64,000 nt of DNA, taken from Marinococcus luteus (lineage in GTDB: Bacteria; Bacillota; Bacilli; Bacillales; Marinococcaceae). The position numbers were made by a program, and so were the translations under genes. Of the stretch, positions 51,837 to 60,127 are shown piece after piece. The DNA lies in assembly GCF_900106595.1 (NCBI RefSeq), contig NZ_FNNC01000002.1, positions 124,001 through 188,000 of the forward strand, in the 5' to 3' direction. How positions within the stretch are numbered: the first letter of the stretch is position 1; the number at the start of each line of letters is the position of its first letter. The notes under the pieces are model-generated. The model was not told the origin of the DNA and did not search any database. It saw only the letters and a program-made list of their open reading frames with translations.

Positions 51837-52390
51837 GTGGAGGTGTCCTCCTCTCGTTTAGCAGGGTCCTTCTGCACCAGTGCTGCAATCAGAAGCACTG
51901 CAATGACGATCGCGGGGTGCACGCCGAGTACGCCAAGCACCACAGCCGCCCCGATAATAAATGCAATCGTCTTTGTCCAGCCCAGGTCGCCGCCGGATTT
52001 TTTAATAAACCCCCATGTCAGCACTCCCATCAGTACCGTCACTACGGGCAGTACTCCGTTTGCCAGGCCGCTTACCCACGAAGCGTCCCGGTATTGGGAC
52101 AAGATGCTGAAAAACAAAATCATTAACAATGCCGTCGGGGCGACGATCGCCGCCACCCCGTTCAGCGCTCCCAGAATGCCGCCGCGGCTGTAGCCGATGT
52201 AGCCGGCAAGCTTGGTAACAATCGGCCCGGGCAGCGTGTTGGCAATCGCGAGTGTATCGCCAAACTCCTCGTCGGTCATCCAGTTATAGTGCTCCACCAC
52301 TTCTTTTTGCACGAGCGGAATCGACGCCGGGCCTCCCCCGTAGCCAAAAATACCGACCCGGAAAAAGGCCAGAAAAATTTTCCACTGCAT
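51833..52390 (-). CDS. chrA: Chromate transporter, first CHR half-subunit
   Basis: A 185-residue CHR-domain membrane protein homologous to the one at 51306, with FFRVGIFGYGGGPASIPLVQKEVV, ANTLPGPIVTKLAGYIGYSRGG and a second-half LLMILFFSIL. The ATG at 52390 follows GAAGAGGTGG; a GTG nine bases earlier lies in the ribosome site. It is preceded by a ggt gene, the same grouping as ywrA/ywrB with ywrD in B. subtilis. Export of chromate is known for some members; the native anion here is uncertain. Confidence 0.9.
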   Translation of the reverse strand: MQWKIFLAFFRVGIFGYGGGPASIPLVQKEVVEHYNWMTDEEFGDTLAIANTLPGPIVTKLAGYIGYSRGGILGALNGVAAIVAPTALLMILFFSILSQYRDASWVSGLANGVLPVVTVLMGVLTWGFIKKSGGDLGWTKTIAFIIGAAVVLGVLGVHPAIVIAVLLIAALVQKDPAKREEDTST

Positions 52391-52413
52391 CACTTCCACC
52401 TCTTCTCTCTTTA

Positions 52414-54027
52414 TTACCAGGCAGCTACGTTTCCGTCTGTTCGGGATTCACTGCCTCCGCAGAGCACTCCGGTTTCCGGGTCTCTCCATATAATCTGTCC
52501 GCGGCCAAAGCTCGAGGATTCTGTTTCTATTTTCACTGTGTGGCCTTTCCGGCTCAGCGCCTGAGCGGCTGCCCTGGAGAAGTCAGGCTCCACCGTAATC
52601 AGCGTATCCCGCTTCCACTGCCACCTTGGTGCATCGAGGGCGGCCTGCGGATGAAGGCCGAAATCAATGGTATTCATGATCATCTGCATATGGCCCTGAG
52701 GCTGCATGAATTCCCCCATCACCCCGAACGGACCCACGGGGTCGCCCCCCCTCGTCAAAAAGCCGGGAATGATCGTATGATACGGACGTTTTCCGGGCAT
52801 GAGTCCATTGGCGTGCTTTTCATTCATGGAAAAATTGTGCGCCCGGTTATGCAGAGCGATTCCGGTATCCGGCACGACCATTCCTGAGCCGAATCCCATG
52901 TAATTGCTTTGGATAAACGACACCATATTGCCTTCCCCGTCGGCAGTGGCAAGATACACTGTGCCTCCGCTACTTGGGTCTCCTGCTTCGGGCACCTTCG
53001 CTTCGCTGCCAATTTCACCGCGCCGGGCCTCTCCGTAAGCATCCGAGAGCAGTTCTTCGGTGGTCCGGGTCATGGCGTCCGGCTGGGCGACATACTTCTC
53101 TCCGTCCACAAACGCAAGCTTCATCGCCTCCATCTGATGGTGAAGGGTGTTGATGTTGTCACGCTCCTGAAAATCATATCCTTTTAATATGTTCAGGGCC
53201 ATTAAAGCAACAATCCCCTGGCCGTTCGGCGGGATTTCCCAGACGTCATATCCTTTATAATGCACCGAGATTGGCTTCACCCACTCCGGCTTGTACAATG
53301 CCAGATCCTTGGAGCGCAGATAGCCGCCCTGCTCTTTCATATAGGTGTCTATTTTTTTCGCCAGATCTCCACGGTAAAAGGATTCTGCATTTGTTTCAGC
53401 AATTTCCTTTAACGTCTCTGCATGCTCCCTGGAGCTCCACAGCTCTCCCGCAGCCGGTGTGCGGCCCTCCGGAGCGAACACCCGGCTCCAGTCGGCAAAC
53501 ACTGTCGGATCGAGCTCTTTTTCCAGTGTCTCAAAGGCAGAGGCCCACAGCGTTGCGAGCATAGACGCTACCGGATAGCCTTCCTCGGCGTAAGCTACAG
53601 CCGGAGCGATCAACTCAGAGAATGGAAGCTTCCCGAAAGCACGCGACAGCTCGGCCCAGGCGGCCGGAGCCCCGGGCACGGTAATCGGCACCGGCCCCCG
53701 CTTTGGCATCTCATCGTAGCCGTCTTTGTACAGTCCGTCGATGGAAAGCTCCTCCGGTGCGTAGCCGCTGGCGTTCAGCCCGTGGAGCTCGCCGTCCATC
53801 CAGACGAGCGCAAAGGCGTCACCGCCAATGCCGTTGGATGTCGGCTCGAGCACAGTCAGGCTTGCTGCTACAGCGACGGCTGCATCCACAGCATTGCCTC
53901 CTTTTTTTAAAATGTCGAGACCGACCTGGGAAGCAAGCGGCTGCGACGTGGCGACCATGCCTTTTTTACCGTATGTCGGCGCGCGGTAGGATGCATATGG
54001 ATGATGGTGCGGATCAAATGAAATCAT
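52414..54027 (-). CDS. ywrD: Gamma-glutamyltransferase-like Ntn hydrolase (YwrD-like)
   Basis: A 537-residue member of the GGT family, made as a proenzyme that cleaves itself. The autoprocessing Thr is in SSGGTVYLATADGEGNMVSF (about residue 353), followed by QSNYMGFGSGMVVP; the N-terminal half has ATSQPLASQVGLDILKKGGNAVDAA and NGIGGDAFALV. No signal peptide is present, so it acts in the cytosol, unlike secreted GGT. GGGAG precedes the ATG. It sits between an amidase and CHR transporter genes in one operon, suggesting breakdown of an imported gamma-glutamyl or amide compound. Confidence 0.92.
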   Translation of the reverse strand: MISFDPHHHPYASYRAPTYGKKGMVATSQPLASQVGLDILKKGGNAVDAAVAVAASLTVLEPTSNGIGGDAFALVWMDGELHGLNASGYAPEELSIDGLYKDGYDEMPKRGPVPITVPGAPAAWAELSRAFGKLPFSELIAPAVAYAEEGYPVASMLATLWASAFETLEKELDPTVFADWSRVFAPEGRTPAAGELWSSREHAETLKEIAETNAESFYRGDLAKKIDTYMKEQGGYLRSKDLALYKPEWVKPISVHYKGYDVWEIPPNGQGIVALMALNILKGYDFQERDNINTLHHQMEAMKLAFVDGEKYVAQPDAMTRTTEELLSDAYGEARRGEIGSEAKVPEAGDPSSGGTVYLATADGEGNMVSFIQSNYMGFGSGMVVPDTGIALHNRAHNFSMNEKHANGLMPGKRPYHTIIPGFLTRGGDPVGPFGVMGEFMQPQGHMQMIMNTIDFGLHPQAALDAPRWQWKRDTLITVEPDFSRAAAQALSRKGHTVKIETESSSFGRGQIIWRDPETGVLCGGSESRTDGNVAAW

Positions 54028-54041
54028 GACAATCGCTCCCT

Positions 54042-55226
54042 TTATAAATCAGTGTTTTGAAGATGACGGACGACGTGTTGAACAAATGACAGAAGCCGGC
54101 GGTCGTCATGACGGCCCGCGATAATCGAAATCGAGAGCGGGGCTTTCCCCGGCCTTTCCACCGGAATGGTCACCTGCGGCAGCCCTCCGATACCCGCAAT
54201 ACAGGTCAGCTGCATCGTACGTTTCCGCACCGCCTGGATATCATCTTCCCCGGATTGAATTTTCGGGGCCGGCCCGGGCACGGTCGGAATAACCATCACC
54301 GTGTCTTTTCCGAGCCTCCGCTGCACCTCGTCCTGCATTTGTTTCCGTTTTTCAAATATATGAGGGTAATTCTGCCGCCGGGTATCGGTCGCAAATGAAA
54401 ACCGGTCCCGGACGCCGGGCCCAAACGTCGGTTTGTGCTCCCGGATCCATTCCCGGTGCATTTCTCCAATTTCCACCGCCTGGTGCAGCCGGAACACTTC
54501 GGCCCATTCTGCGAGCGAATCCTCAGCCAGCCTGTTTTCATTTAGCGTTTCTGCCTGCGCCTGCACTGCGGAAAACACCCTTCCAAGCGTCTGCTTGTAC
54601 TCATCGGCGTAGTCTGCCCACGCCTCTTCCTCCCACCAGATTGTCCGGTACGGGGTTTCTTCCTCTCCCGCCGGAAGCAGCGCCTCTCCCACCTGCTGTA
54701 GAACTTCGGGGTCTCTGCTCATCCAGCCGACGGTGTCAAAGCTTGGAGCAAGCGGAACGACTCCCTCAAGCGATACGGCTCCGTGCGTCGGACGTATGCC
54801 GTACAGGCCGCAGTAGGACGAGGGCACGCGCACCGAGCCGCCTGTGTCAGTGCCAAGGGCAGCATCGACGCTGCCGGATGCTGCCGCTGATGCCGACCCG
54901 CTCGAGGACCCGCCCGGTATTGCTTCCGGATCGGCCGGATTGACCGGCATGCCGTAATGCACATTGTCGCCGTGCAGGCTGTACATTAATTCATCGCTGA
55001 TGGTCGTTCCGGTCAGCGCAGCCCCGCTTCGGAGCAGGCGTTCAATCGCCGGTGCAGTAGCTGTGTTTTCCGGATGGGTTCGAAGACATTCCGGATGGCC
55101 CGCAGACGTTTTTTCGCCGTGAATCGCAAACACGTCTTTCACTGCAAATGTATATCCCGAAAGACTTCCATTCATTGCGGGTTCAAGTCTCAGCTTCTTA
55201 TTCATAAACGCTTCCTGTTTATTCAT
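54042..55226 (-). CDS. Amidase signature family enzyme
   Basis: A 394-residue amidase with the Ser-cisSer-Lys triad: Lys in FAVKDVFAIHG (about residue 29), cis-Ser and nucleophile in the glycine/serine-rich GGSSSGSASAAASGSVD and GTDTGGSVRVPSSYCG (about 108-140). It is shorter than GatA and stands apart from gatCAB, so it is a catabolic amidase rather than the tRNA amidotransferase. GAGGAGG precedes the ATG, which overlaps the end of the gntR gene by eight bases; coupling to the regulator is clear. Confidence 0.9.
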   Translation of the reverse strand: MNKQEAFMNKKLRLEPAMNGSLSGYTFAVKDVFAIHGEKTSAGHPECLRTHPENTATAPAIERLLRSGAALTGTTISDELMYSLHGDNVHYGMPVNPADPEAIPGGSSSGSASAAASGSVDAALGTDTGGSVRVPSSYCGLYGIRPTHGAVSLEGVVPLAPSFDTVGWMSRDPEVLQQVGEALLPAGEEETPYRTIWWEEEAWADYADEYKQTLGRVFSAVQAQAETLNENRLAEDSLAEWAEVFRLHQAVEIGEMHREWIREHKPTFGPGVRDRFSFATDTRRQNYPHIFEKRKQMQDEVQRRLGKDTVMVIPTVPGPAPKIQSGEDDIQAVRKRTMQLTCIAGIGGLPQVTIPVERPGKAPLSISIIAGRHDDRRLLSFVQHVVRHLQNTDL

Positions 55227-55893
55227 TTGTCGAATCCTCCTCGGAAATGGCTTGAATAATAGCCTCGGCAGTTTTTTCCGCGTGCTCGCCGTTCAGCCGA
55301 AGCAGTTCTTCGCGTTTATTCTCCTGCAGCAGAGCAAGCATCTGCTTGTGTTCTTCCTGAGACATATGGATCGAATGCACGTCTGAATCAATGTTTGTAT
55401 AGATGTTCATGTACGCTTCAATCCGGCTCCATACGTATTCGAGCGATTTTATCAGCGGTTCGGAGCCGGAAGCCTCGTACCAGGTCTGGTGAAACAACCG
55501 ATTCTGCTTCCTCCACTCCACAGGTTCCGAAGCGTGCCGGTCCATCTCTGTGATTCGCTCCCGCAGCCTTCGCAGGTTCTCTTCATTCATCTGTTCAAAG
55601 GCCCATGCCACCGCCAATTCTTCGAGTTTATTGCGGATGGCAAACAACTCGCGGACTTCACTGGCAGACAAGCGGCTCACATAGACACTCCGCTTTTCTT
55701 CAAACAGAAACCCTTCTGTTTTAAGCGTCGTGATCGCTTCCCGGACCGGCATCGTGCTCACCCCAAAATCCTCCGCAATCTTCCGGATAGTCACCTTCTC
55801 GCCGGGCCGCCGCTCCCCCTGAATAATTTGCTGTTTCAGCAGTTTGTATACTTCTGTACGTAACGTTGAGACGTGCAAAGACGGTTGATTCAC
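55219..55893 (-). CDS. GntR-family (FadR/FCD subgroup) transcriptional regulator
   Basis: A 224-residue regulator: winged helix (about 8-75) with PGEKVTIRKIAEDFGVSTMPVREAI and the FCD ligand domain (about 85-210) with ELFAIRNKLEELAVAWAFEQ and metal-binding His residues near LFHQTWYEAS and EEHKQMLALL. The start is GTG at 55893 with AAAGGAG upstream; an ATG 12 codons earlier lies inside the operator and has no ribosome site. First gene of the gntR-amidase-ggt-chrA-chrA operon and probably its own repressor. Confidence 0.92.
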   Translation of the reverse strand: MNQPSLHVSTLRTEVYKLLKQQIIQGERRPGEKVTIRKIAEDFGVSTMPVREAITTLKTEGFLFEEKRSVYVSRLSASEVRELFAIRNKLEELAVAWAFEQMNEENLRRLRERITEMDRHASEPVEWRKQNRLFHQTWYEASGSEPLIKSLEYVWSRIEAYMNIYTNIDSDVHSIHMSQEEHKQMLALLQENKREELLRLNGEHAEKTAEAIIQAISEEDSTNE

Positions 55894-55905
55894 AGTACTC
55901 GCTCC

Positions 55906-55926
55906 TTTGTGATCTGTGATCACAAA
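55906..55926. promoter_or_regulatory. Perfect operator dyad upstream of gntR
   Basis: TTTGTGATC-TGT-GATCACAAA, 9-bp arms with no mismatch and a 3-nt spacer. It ends 12 bases upstream of the gntR start, the expected autoregulation site of a FadR-type GntR protein, and would control the whole five-gene operon. Confidence 0.7.
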
Positions 55927-56039
55927 CATTTTTTATTATTTTAGCAGAAAAATCCTCTTCTGCAAACTAGTTTTTAGTTTACTTTATCGGCGCCTTTCCT
56001 TCATATTTAAAAGAAGAGAAGCTCAAGGAGGACGATACA

Positions 56040-56774
56040 ATGACAACACTAGTAACCGGAGTAAGCCATGATAAGGGAATCGGTGCTGCCGTCTGCCGTC
56101 TGCTTGCCGAGCGCGGGGAAAATATTATTTTCACTACATGGGGCTCAGACATCGACTGGGCGGCAGAATTTAAACTGCATCTCGAAAATCGCGGCATCGA
56201 AATTTATTATATCGAAGCCGATTTCTCAAATCCGGGCGCGCCGGATGAACTCATCGATCAGCTGAACGAACTGCCGCTGTTTCCGACCGCGCTCGTCAAT
56301 AACGCTGCCTATTCGGCCAACGACAGCTACGAGCGCCTGAACGGGGAATCGCTTGACGAGCATTATTATGTTAATATGCGTACTCCTTTTCTGCTTACCA
56401 CGAAAATCGCCCAGCGGTGGATTGATTTTGGCATCAGCGGAAAAATCGTAAACCTGACCTCCGGGCAGGATCTCGGACCTATGGTAAACGAAATCGCCTA
56501 CGTATCTACGAAAGCAGCGGTTCGGGCATTCACCGAATCCCTTGCTGCCGAGCTCGCCCCGTATGATATCAACGTTAATGCTGTCAATCCCGGCCCGACC
56601 AACACCGGATGGATGGACCCCGCCATGGAAAAAGAACTGTCGAAAAAATTCAGTAAAGGCCGGATCGGGCATCCGGAAGACGCAGCCAAAGCCATTGCCT
56701 TTCTGCTTTCGGACGAGTCGGACTGGATCGTCGGCCAGGTGATTCACTCCGAAGGCGGATTTTTGCGCAGCTAG
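56040..56774 (+). CDS. Short-chain dehydrogenase/reductase (SDR), FabG-like
   Basis: A 244-residue classical SDR. The cofactor motif TGVSHDKGIG (residues 6-15) is a variant of TGxxxGIG with extra residues, NNAAYS follows (about 88), catalytic Ser is in NLTSGQD (about 140) and the YxxxK pair in YVSTK (about 155-159); PGPTNTGWMD is the post-catalytic motif. The N-terminus fits the sub-branch annotated as 3-oxoacyl-ACP reductase-like. AAGGAGG precedes the ATG. It stands alone, divergent from gntR; substrate unknown. Confidence 0.88.
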   Translation: MTTLVTGVSHDKGIGAAVCRLLAERGENIIFTTWGSDIDWAAEFKLHLENRGIEIYYIEADFSNPGAPDELIDQLNELPLFPTALVNNAAYSANDSYERLNGESLDEHYYVNMRTPFLLTTKIAQRWIDFGISGKIVNLTSGQDLGPMVNEIAYVSTKAAVRAFTESLAAELAPYDINVNAVNPGPTNTGWMDPAMEKELSKKFSKGRIGHPEDAAKAIAFLLSDESDWIVGQVIHSEGGFLRS

Positions 56775-57109
56775 GGCCCGTACGACGCGGGTCAGTTCGA
56801 CGTTGCTGCAGGACGTAGCGGTTTTAGTCGAACATCCTTAAAAACCTCCGCTTTTCTCTGTCCAGCTTCGGGTGTTACCATCCCTCTCCGTTCGTGATTT
56901 CAGAGCGTTTGCGACTTCGTCTCAATCCGCCTGAAACCGTCGAGCCGTCAGGGATGGTGATCAAACACCCTCCGCTTTTCTATCTGTCCAGCTCCGGAGC
57001 CTAGCCGCTCGGGGTTACTTTCCATCCGACTTCGGGCAGCAGGCTGCCCTGCACGTCTGGGAAGTACCTGTCGCGGTTAGACAAGGCTCCTCCGCTTTTC
57101 TATTCACCT
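56775..57109. repeat. Tandem array of Bacillaceae-type intergenic palindromic repeats
   Basis: The boundary motif CCTCCGCTTTTCT occurs at 56845, 56969 and 57089 (periods 124 and 120), twice followed by TGTCCAGCTYCGG. Each complete unit is a long interrupted hairpin: unit 2 has GGGTGTT/AACACCC and CCATCCCT/AGGGATGG arms, unit 3 has GGAGCCT/AGGCTCC and GCCGC/GCGGT arms. Unit 1 is partial. Unit interiors differ, so arms have changed together. The ends resemble an interspersed element I know from other Bacillaceae genomes. There is no gene in 56775-57223. Confidence 0.75.
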
Positions 57110-57157
57110 TGCACAATGTTTCTTTTGTTAACTTTGTTCAGGTTGTCTATATTAATC

Positions 57158-57171
57158 TGAAAGCGTTTTCT
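57158..57171 (+). promoter_or_regulatory. cre-like box upstream of the msmX-like gene
   Basis: TGAAAGCGTTTTCT matches the cre consensus at 13 of 14 positions (last base), 53-66 bases upstream of the ATG. It suggests CcpA control of the general sugar ABC ATPase. Confidence 0.5.
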
Positions 57172-57223
57172 TTAATATGAACAACAGATAACATAAACCT
57201 TCCTCAAAAGGAGCGAACTTATT

Positions 57224-58357
57224 ATGGCTGGTATCCGCATGAATCACATTACAAAAACATACGATGGTGACGTTACTGCAGTAGATGACTTTAATCTTGA
57301 TGTCGAGGACAAGGAATTTATCGTATTCGTCGGCCCGTCCGGTTGCGGGAAATCCACTACTCTCCGCATGATTGCCGGGCTCGAAGACATTACGGGCGGC
57401 GATTTATACATCGGAGATGAGCGCGTCAACGACGTTTCTCCAAAAGACCGCGATATCGCAATGGTGTTCCAGAACTATGCCCTGTATCCGCACATGAACG
57501 TATACAACAATATGGCTTTTGGCTTGAAGCTCCGTAAGTTCAAAAAAGAGGATATTGATCAGCGTGTGAAAAACGCAGCCGATATTCTCGGGCTGACAGA
57601 CTATCTTGACCGTAAACCAAAAGCGCTCTCCGGTGGGCAGCGTCAGCGTGTTGCTCTTGGACGTGCCATTGTCCGCGATCCTAAAGTATTCCTGATGGAT
57701 GAGCCGCTTTCCAATCTGGATGCGAAGCTGCGTGTGCAGATGCGTACAGAAATCATTAAGCTTCACCGCCGCTTAAACAGCACGACGGTTTATGTAACGC
57801 ACGACCAGACAGAGGCTATGACGATGGCGACCCGTATCGTAATTATGAAAGACGGCGTCGTGCAGCAGGTTGGGTCTCCTAAGGAAGTATACGATCATCC
57901 TGCGAACGTTTTTGTAGGCGGTTTCATCGGATCCCCGGCTATGAACTTCCTGGAAGGAAAAATTAATGGCTCCACGCTTGAGCTGGGCGAACACAAGCTC
58001 GAGATTCCAGAAAACAAATTACAGACACTTCGCGACCGCGGATTCGCTGATGAGAAAGTTACCTTCGGCATTCGTCCGGAAGATATCCACCACGTGATGG
58101 GCGGAACGACGTCGTCGAAAAATAAACTGAGTCTCGATATTGAAGTAGCTGAAATGAACGGGGCAGAGTCTATGCTCTACACAAGTGTAAATGGCAAGCA
58201 GGTTATTGCCCGGGTCGATGCAAACAGCAGTATCCATGCCGGCGATAAACTCGACCTTTTCTTCAACATGGACCGCTGCCATTTCTTCAGCCCGGAAACT
58301 GAAGAAGTGCTGACTCCGGAATTAAAAGAACTTTCTGCCACTTCCGCCACTCAGTAA
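57224..58357 (+). CDS. msmX: Orphan multi-sugar ABC transporter ATPase (MsmX/UgpC-like)
   Basis: A 377-residue ATPase of the carbohydrate-uptake type 1 family. Walker A GPSGCGKST (about residue 38), Q-loop FQNYALYPHM, signature LSGGQRQRVALGRA, Walker B FLMDEPLSNLD, H-loop TVYVTHDQTEAM, then a C-terminal regulatory OB-fold (TOBE) domain from about 240. No permease or binding-protein gene is adjacent, as for B. subtilis MsmX, which powers several sugar importers. AAAAGGAG precedes the ATG. Behind a cre-like box. Confidence 0.9.
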   Translation: MAGIRMNHITKTYDGDVTAVDDFNLDVEDKEFIVFVGPSGCGKSTTLRMIAGLEDITGGDLYIGDERVNDVSPKDRDIAMVFQNYALYPHMNVYNNMAFGLKLRKFKKEDIDQRVKNAADILGLTDYLDRKPKALSGGQRQRVALGRAIVRDPKVFLMDEPLSNLDAKLRVQMRTEIIKLHRRLNSTTVYVTHDQTEAMTMATRIVIMKDGVVQQVGSPKEVYDHPANVFVGGFIGSPAMNFLEGKINGSTLELGEHKLEIPENKLQTLRDRGFADEKVTFGIRPEDIHHVMGGTTSSKNKLSLDIEVAEMNGAESMLYTSVNGKQVIARVDANSSIHAGDKLDLFFNMDRCHFFSPETEEVLTPELKELSATSATQ

Positions 58358-58368
58358 AGCAGGCTCCG

Positions 58369-58402
58369 GCACCTGTTCCCATTCGGGACGGGTGCTTTTT
58401 TA
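58369..58402 (+). terminator. Terminator after msmX
   Basis: GCACC...GTTCCC / GGGAC...GGTGC hairpin with ATTC loop, followed by TTTTTTAT. Confidence 0.8.
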
Positions 58403-58530
58403 TGTTCTTATAGTTTTTTGGAAAATCATGAATAAGTTTTATGTTTCCGGCTGTATAATGAAGGGAAGGTGTACAAACGTCCTGATTTTCGTTTATTCCT
58501 TATATAAGAAAAGAGTGGTGATTGTAAAAC

Positions 58531-59637
58531 ATGTATCAATACAAATGGTTTCGTGTCTCTTTAGGTATACTGGTCTTTTTAGTCATCGCCTTCATGGCCC
58601 GGCAGGTAGACTATATTTTTCAGCCATTATTCGTATTAGTAGGAACGCTCGCCGCTCCTATTATCATTTCCGGAATTTTAAGCTATTTGTTCCGGCCGTT
58701 TGTAACTCTGCTTTCCAAGTACATACCCCGTTCATTGTCTATTCTGCTTTTGTACGGTGTGCTTGTCGGCGTCATTGTTTTGATTGTAAATTTAATCGGC
58801 CCGATAATTGCAAGCCAGTTTAATCAGCTGATCAACCAGATTCCCCGGTACTTTGAGCAGGTACAGTCCTTTATTATGAACAACCAGAACCACCCGGCCG
58901 TGCAGCCAATCATGCAGGGAAATGACATCTCTATGGACTCTCTTGGCTCCCAGCTGCAGAATTCGGCCAGCACGATTACGGATTCACTTGTTTCTACGAT
59001 AGTAACAATAGGGAGCGCCATCGTCAGCTTCTTTGTTATCCTGTTTGTTATTCCATTTGTTCTTTTCTATATTCTGCGCGAAGGCCACAAGCTTCCAGGC
59101 TTTATGCTGAAATTTGTGGACCGTGAGCACCGTCCGGAGGTACACAAGATTTTACAGGATATGGACCGCGCACTTGCCAATTATATTCAGGGACAGATTA
59201 CTGTCAGCTTTATCGTAGGTATTCTTTCCATGATTCTGTTCTGGATTATCGGTCTCGATTACGTGCTCATTCTCGGCATCATCTGCATGCTGACCAATCT
59301 TGTCCCGTTCATCGGACCGTTTATCGGCACCATACCAGCAGTCGTAGTAGCTCTATTCGACGCTCCAATTACTGCCTTGTTTGTTATTATTGGTGTAGTA
59401 GTTATACAGCAGTTTGAATCCAACCTGATCTCGCCGCAGGTTATGGGACGGGTGCTTAAAGTACACCCAGTCACCGTCATTTTCGTCCTGCTGTTCGCAA
59501 GCAGCATGTTCGGCCTGCTTGGGTTGATTCTCGCGATACCAGCGTACGCCCTTATAAAAGTGGTTGTTACCAATCTCTACCGGATTTGGCAGATCAACCG
59601 CCGCGGGAACAAACACCGCCGCGAAGAAATGATTTAA
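58531..59637 (+). CDS. AI-2E/PerM-family membrane transporter
   Basis: A 368-residue membrane protein of the AI-2E (TqsA/PerM) family with about eight spans: two N-terminal hairpins, a central soluble segment (about 105-150), and the conserved C-terminal block with ILGIICMLTNLVPFIGPFIGTIPAV, QQFESNLISPQVMG and HPVTVIFVLLFASS. Members include sodium/proton antiporters and small-molecule exporters; which applies here is open. The ribosome site (GAGTGGTGA) is moderate. It ends at a strong bidirectional hairpin. Confidence 0.9.
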   Translation: MYQYKWFRVSLGILVFLVIAFMARQVDYIFQPLFVLVGTLAAPIIISGILSYLFRPFVTLLSKYIPRSLSILLLYGVLVGVIVLIVNLIGPIIASQFNQLINQIPRYFEQVQSFIMNNQNHPAVQPIMQGNDISMDSLGSQLQNSASTITDSLVSTIVTIGSAIVSFFVILFVIPFVLFYILREGHKLPGFMLKFVDREHRPEVHKILQDMDRALANYIQGQITVSFIVGILSMILFWIIGLDYVLILGIICMLTNLVPFIGPFIGTIPAVVVALFDAPITALFVIIGVVVIQQFESNLISPQVMGRVLKVHPVTVIFVLLFASSMFGLLGLILAIPAYALIKVVVTNLYRIWQINRRGNKHRREEMI

Positions 59638-59640
59638 CTA

Positions 59641-59686
59641 AAAAAAGCCGGCAGCCGCATCATTGTGCGTGCTGCCGGCTTTTTTG
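59641..59686. terminator. Bidirectional terminator between the AI-2E-family and COG2426 genes
   Basis: AAAAAAGCCGGCAGC / GCTGCCGGCTTTTTT, fifteen-base-pair stem flanked by A and T runs on both sides. Confidence 0.9.
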
Positions 59687-59698
59687 CACCGTCATATA

Positions 59699-60127
59699 TT
59701 AAAACCAGCCGAGTCCAAGCTGTATCGATCCGGCAATGGCAATACCGTAAATTAGAATACTTGTACCAGTGGAGAGAAACAATGTCCGCTTTGACATACC
59801 GATGGCTTTGGCAATCACAGAGATGGCCCAGACGCCCGCAATCGGCGTCAGCAGCAGGATAACCCAGCCTCCGTACTGCTCTATTTTACCCCGGAACCGG
59901 TTAGCTGATAATTTTTCCATCCAATTGGAGAAAAAGCTGACTCTCTCCAGCTGGCGGTAAAAAAGCGTCACGGTCGGTACCGCCATAAAGTTTCCTACGG
60001 CCGCCCACAGAACAGCCGATACAGGATCAAACCCTGCCCCCATCGCTACAGGGACTGCAATATAAATTTCAAACAGTGGAAAAAACCCCATAAACCAGGC
60101 CAATGAAGCCATCGAAATGTATTCCAT
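59699..60127 (-). CDS. COG2426 family small membrane protein (putative small multidrug export protein)
   Basis: A 142-residue protein with four predicted spans. The N-terminal FMGFFPLFEIYIAVPVAMGAGFDP block with its conserved Glu, VGNFMAVPTVTLF and the central basic segment with a Gly-Gly-Trp (YGGWVILLLTPIAGVW) fit COG2426. The family name as a drug exporter rests on little evidence. The ATG at 60127 follows AAGGGGGAG; 12 upstream codons are not used. Confidence 0.8.
   Translation of the reverse strand: MEYISMASLAWFMGFFPLFEIYIAVPVAMGAGFDPVSAVLWAAVGNFMAVPTVTLFYRQLERVSFFSNWMEKLSANRFRGKIEQYGGWVILLLTPIAGVWAISVIAKAIGMSKRTLFLSTGTSILIYGIAIAGSIQLGLGWF

Noticed and set aside
56775-57109. CRISPR array
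   Set aside because: The repeated motif recurs at about 120 bases and the units are palindromic; there are no short regular repeat-spacer units and no cas genes.
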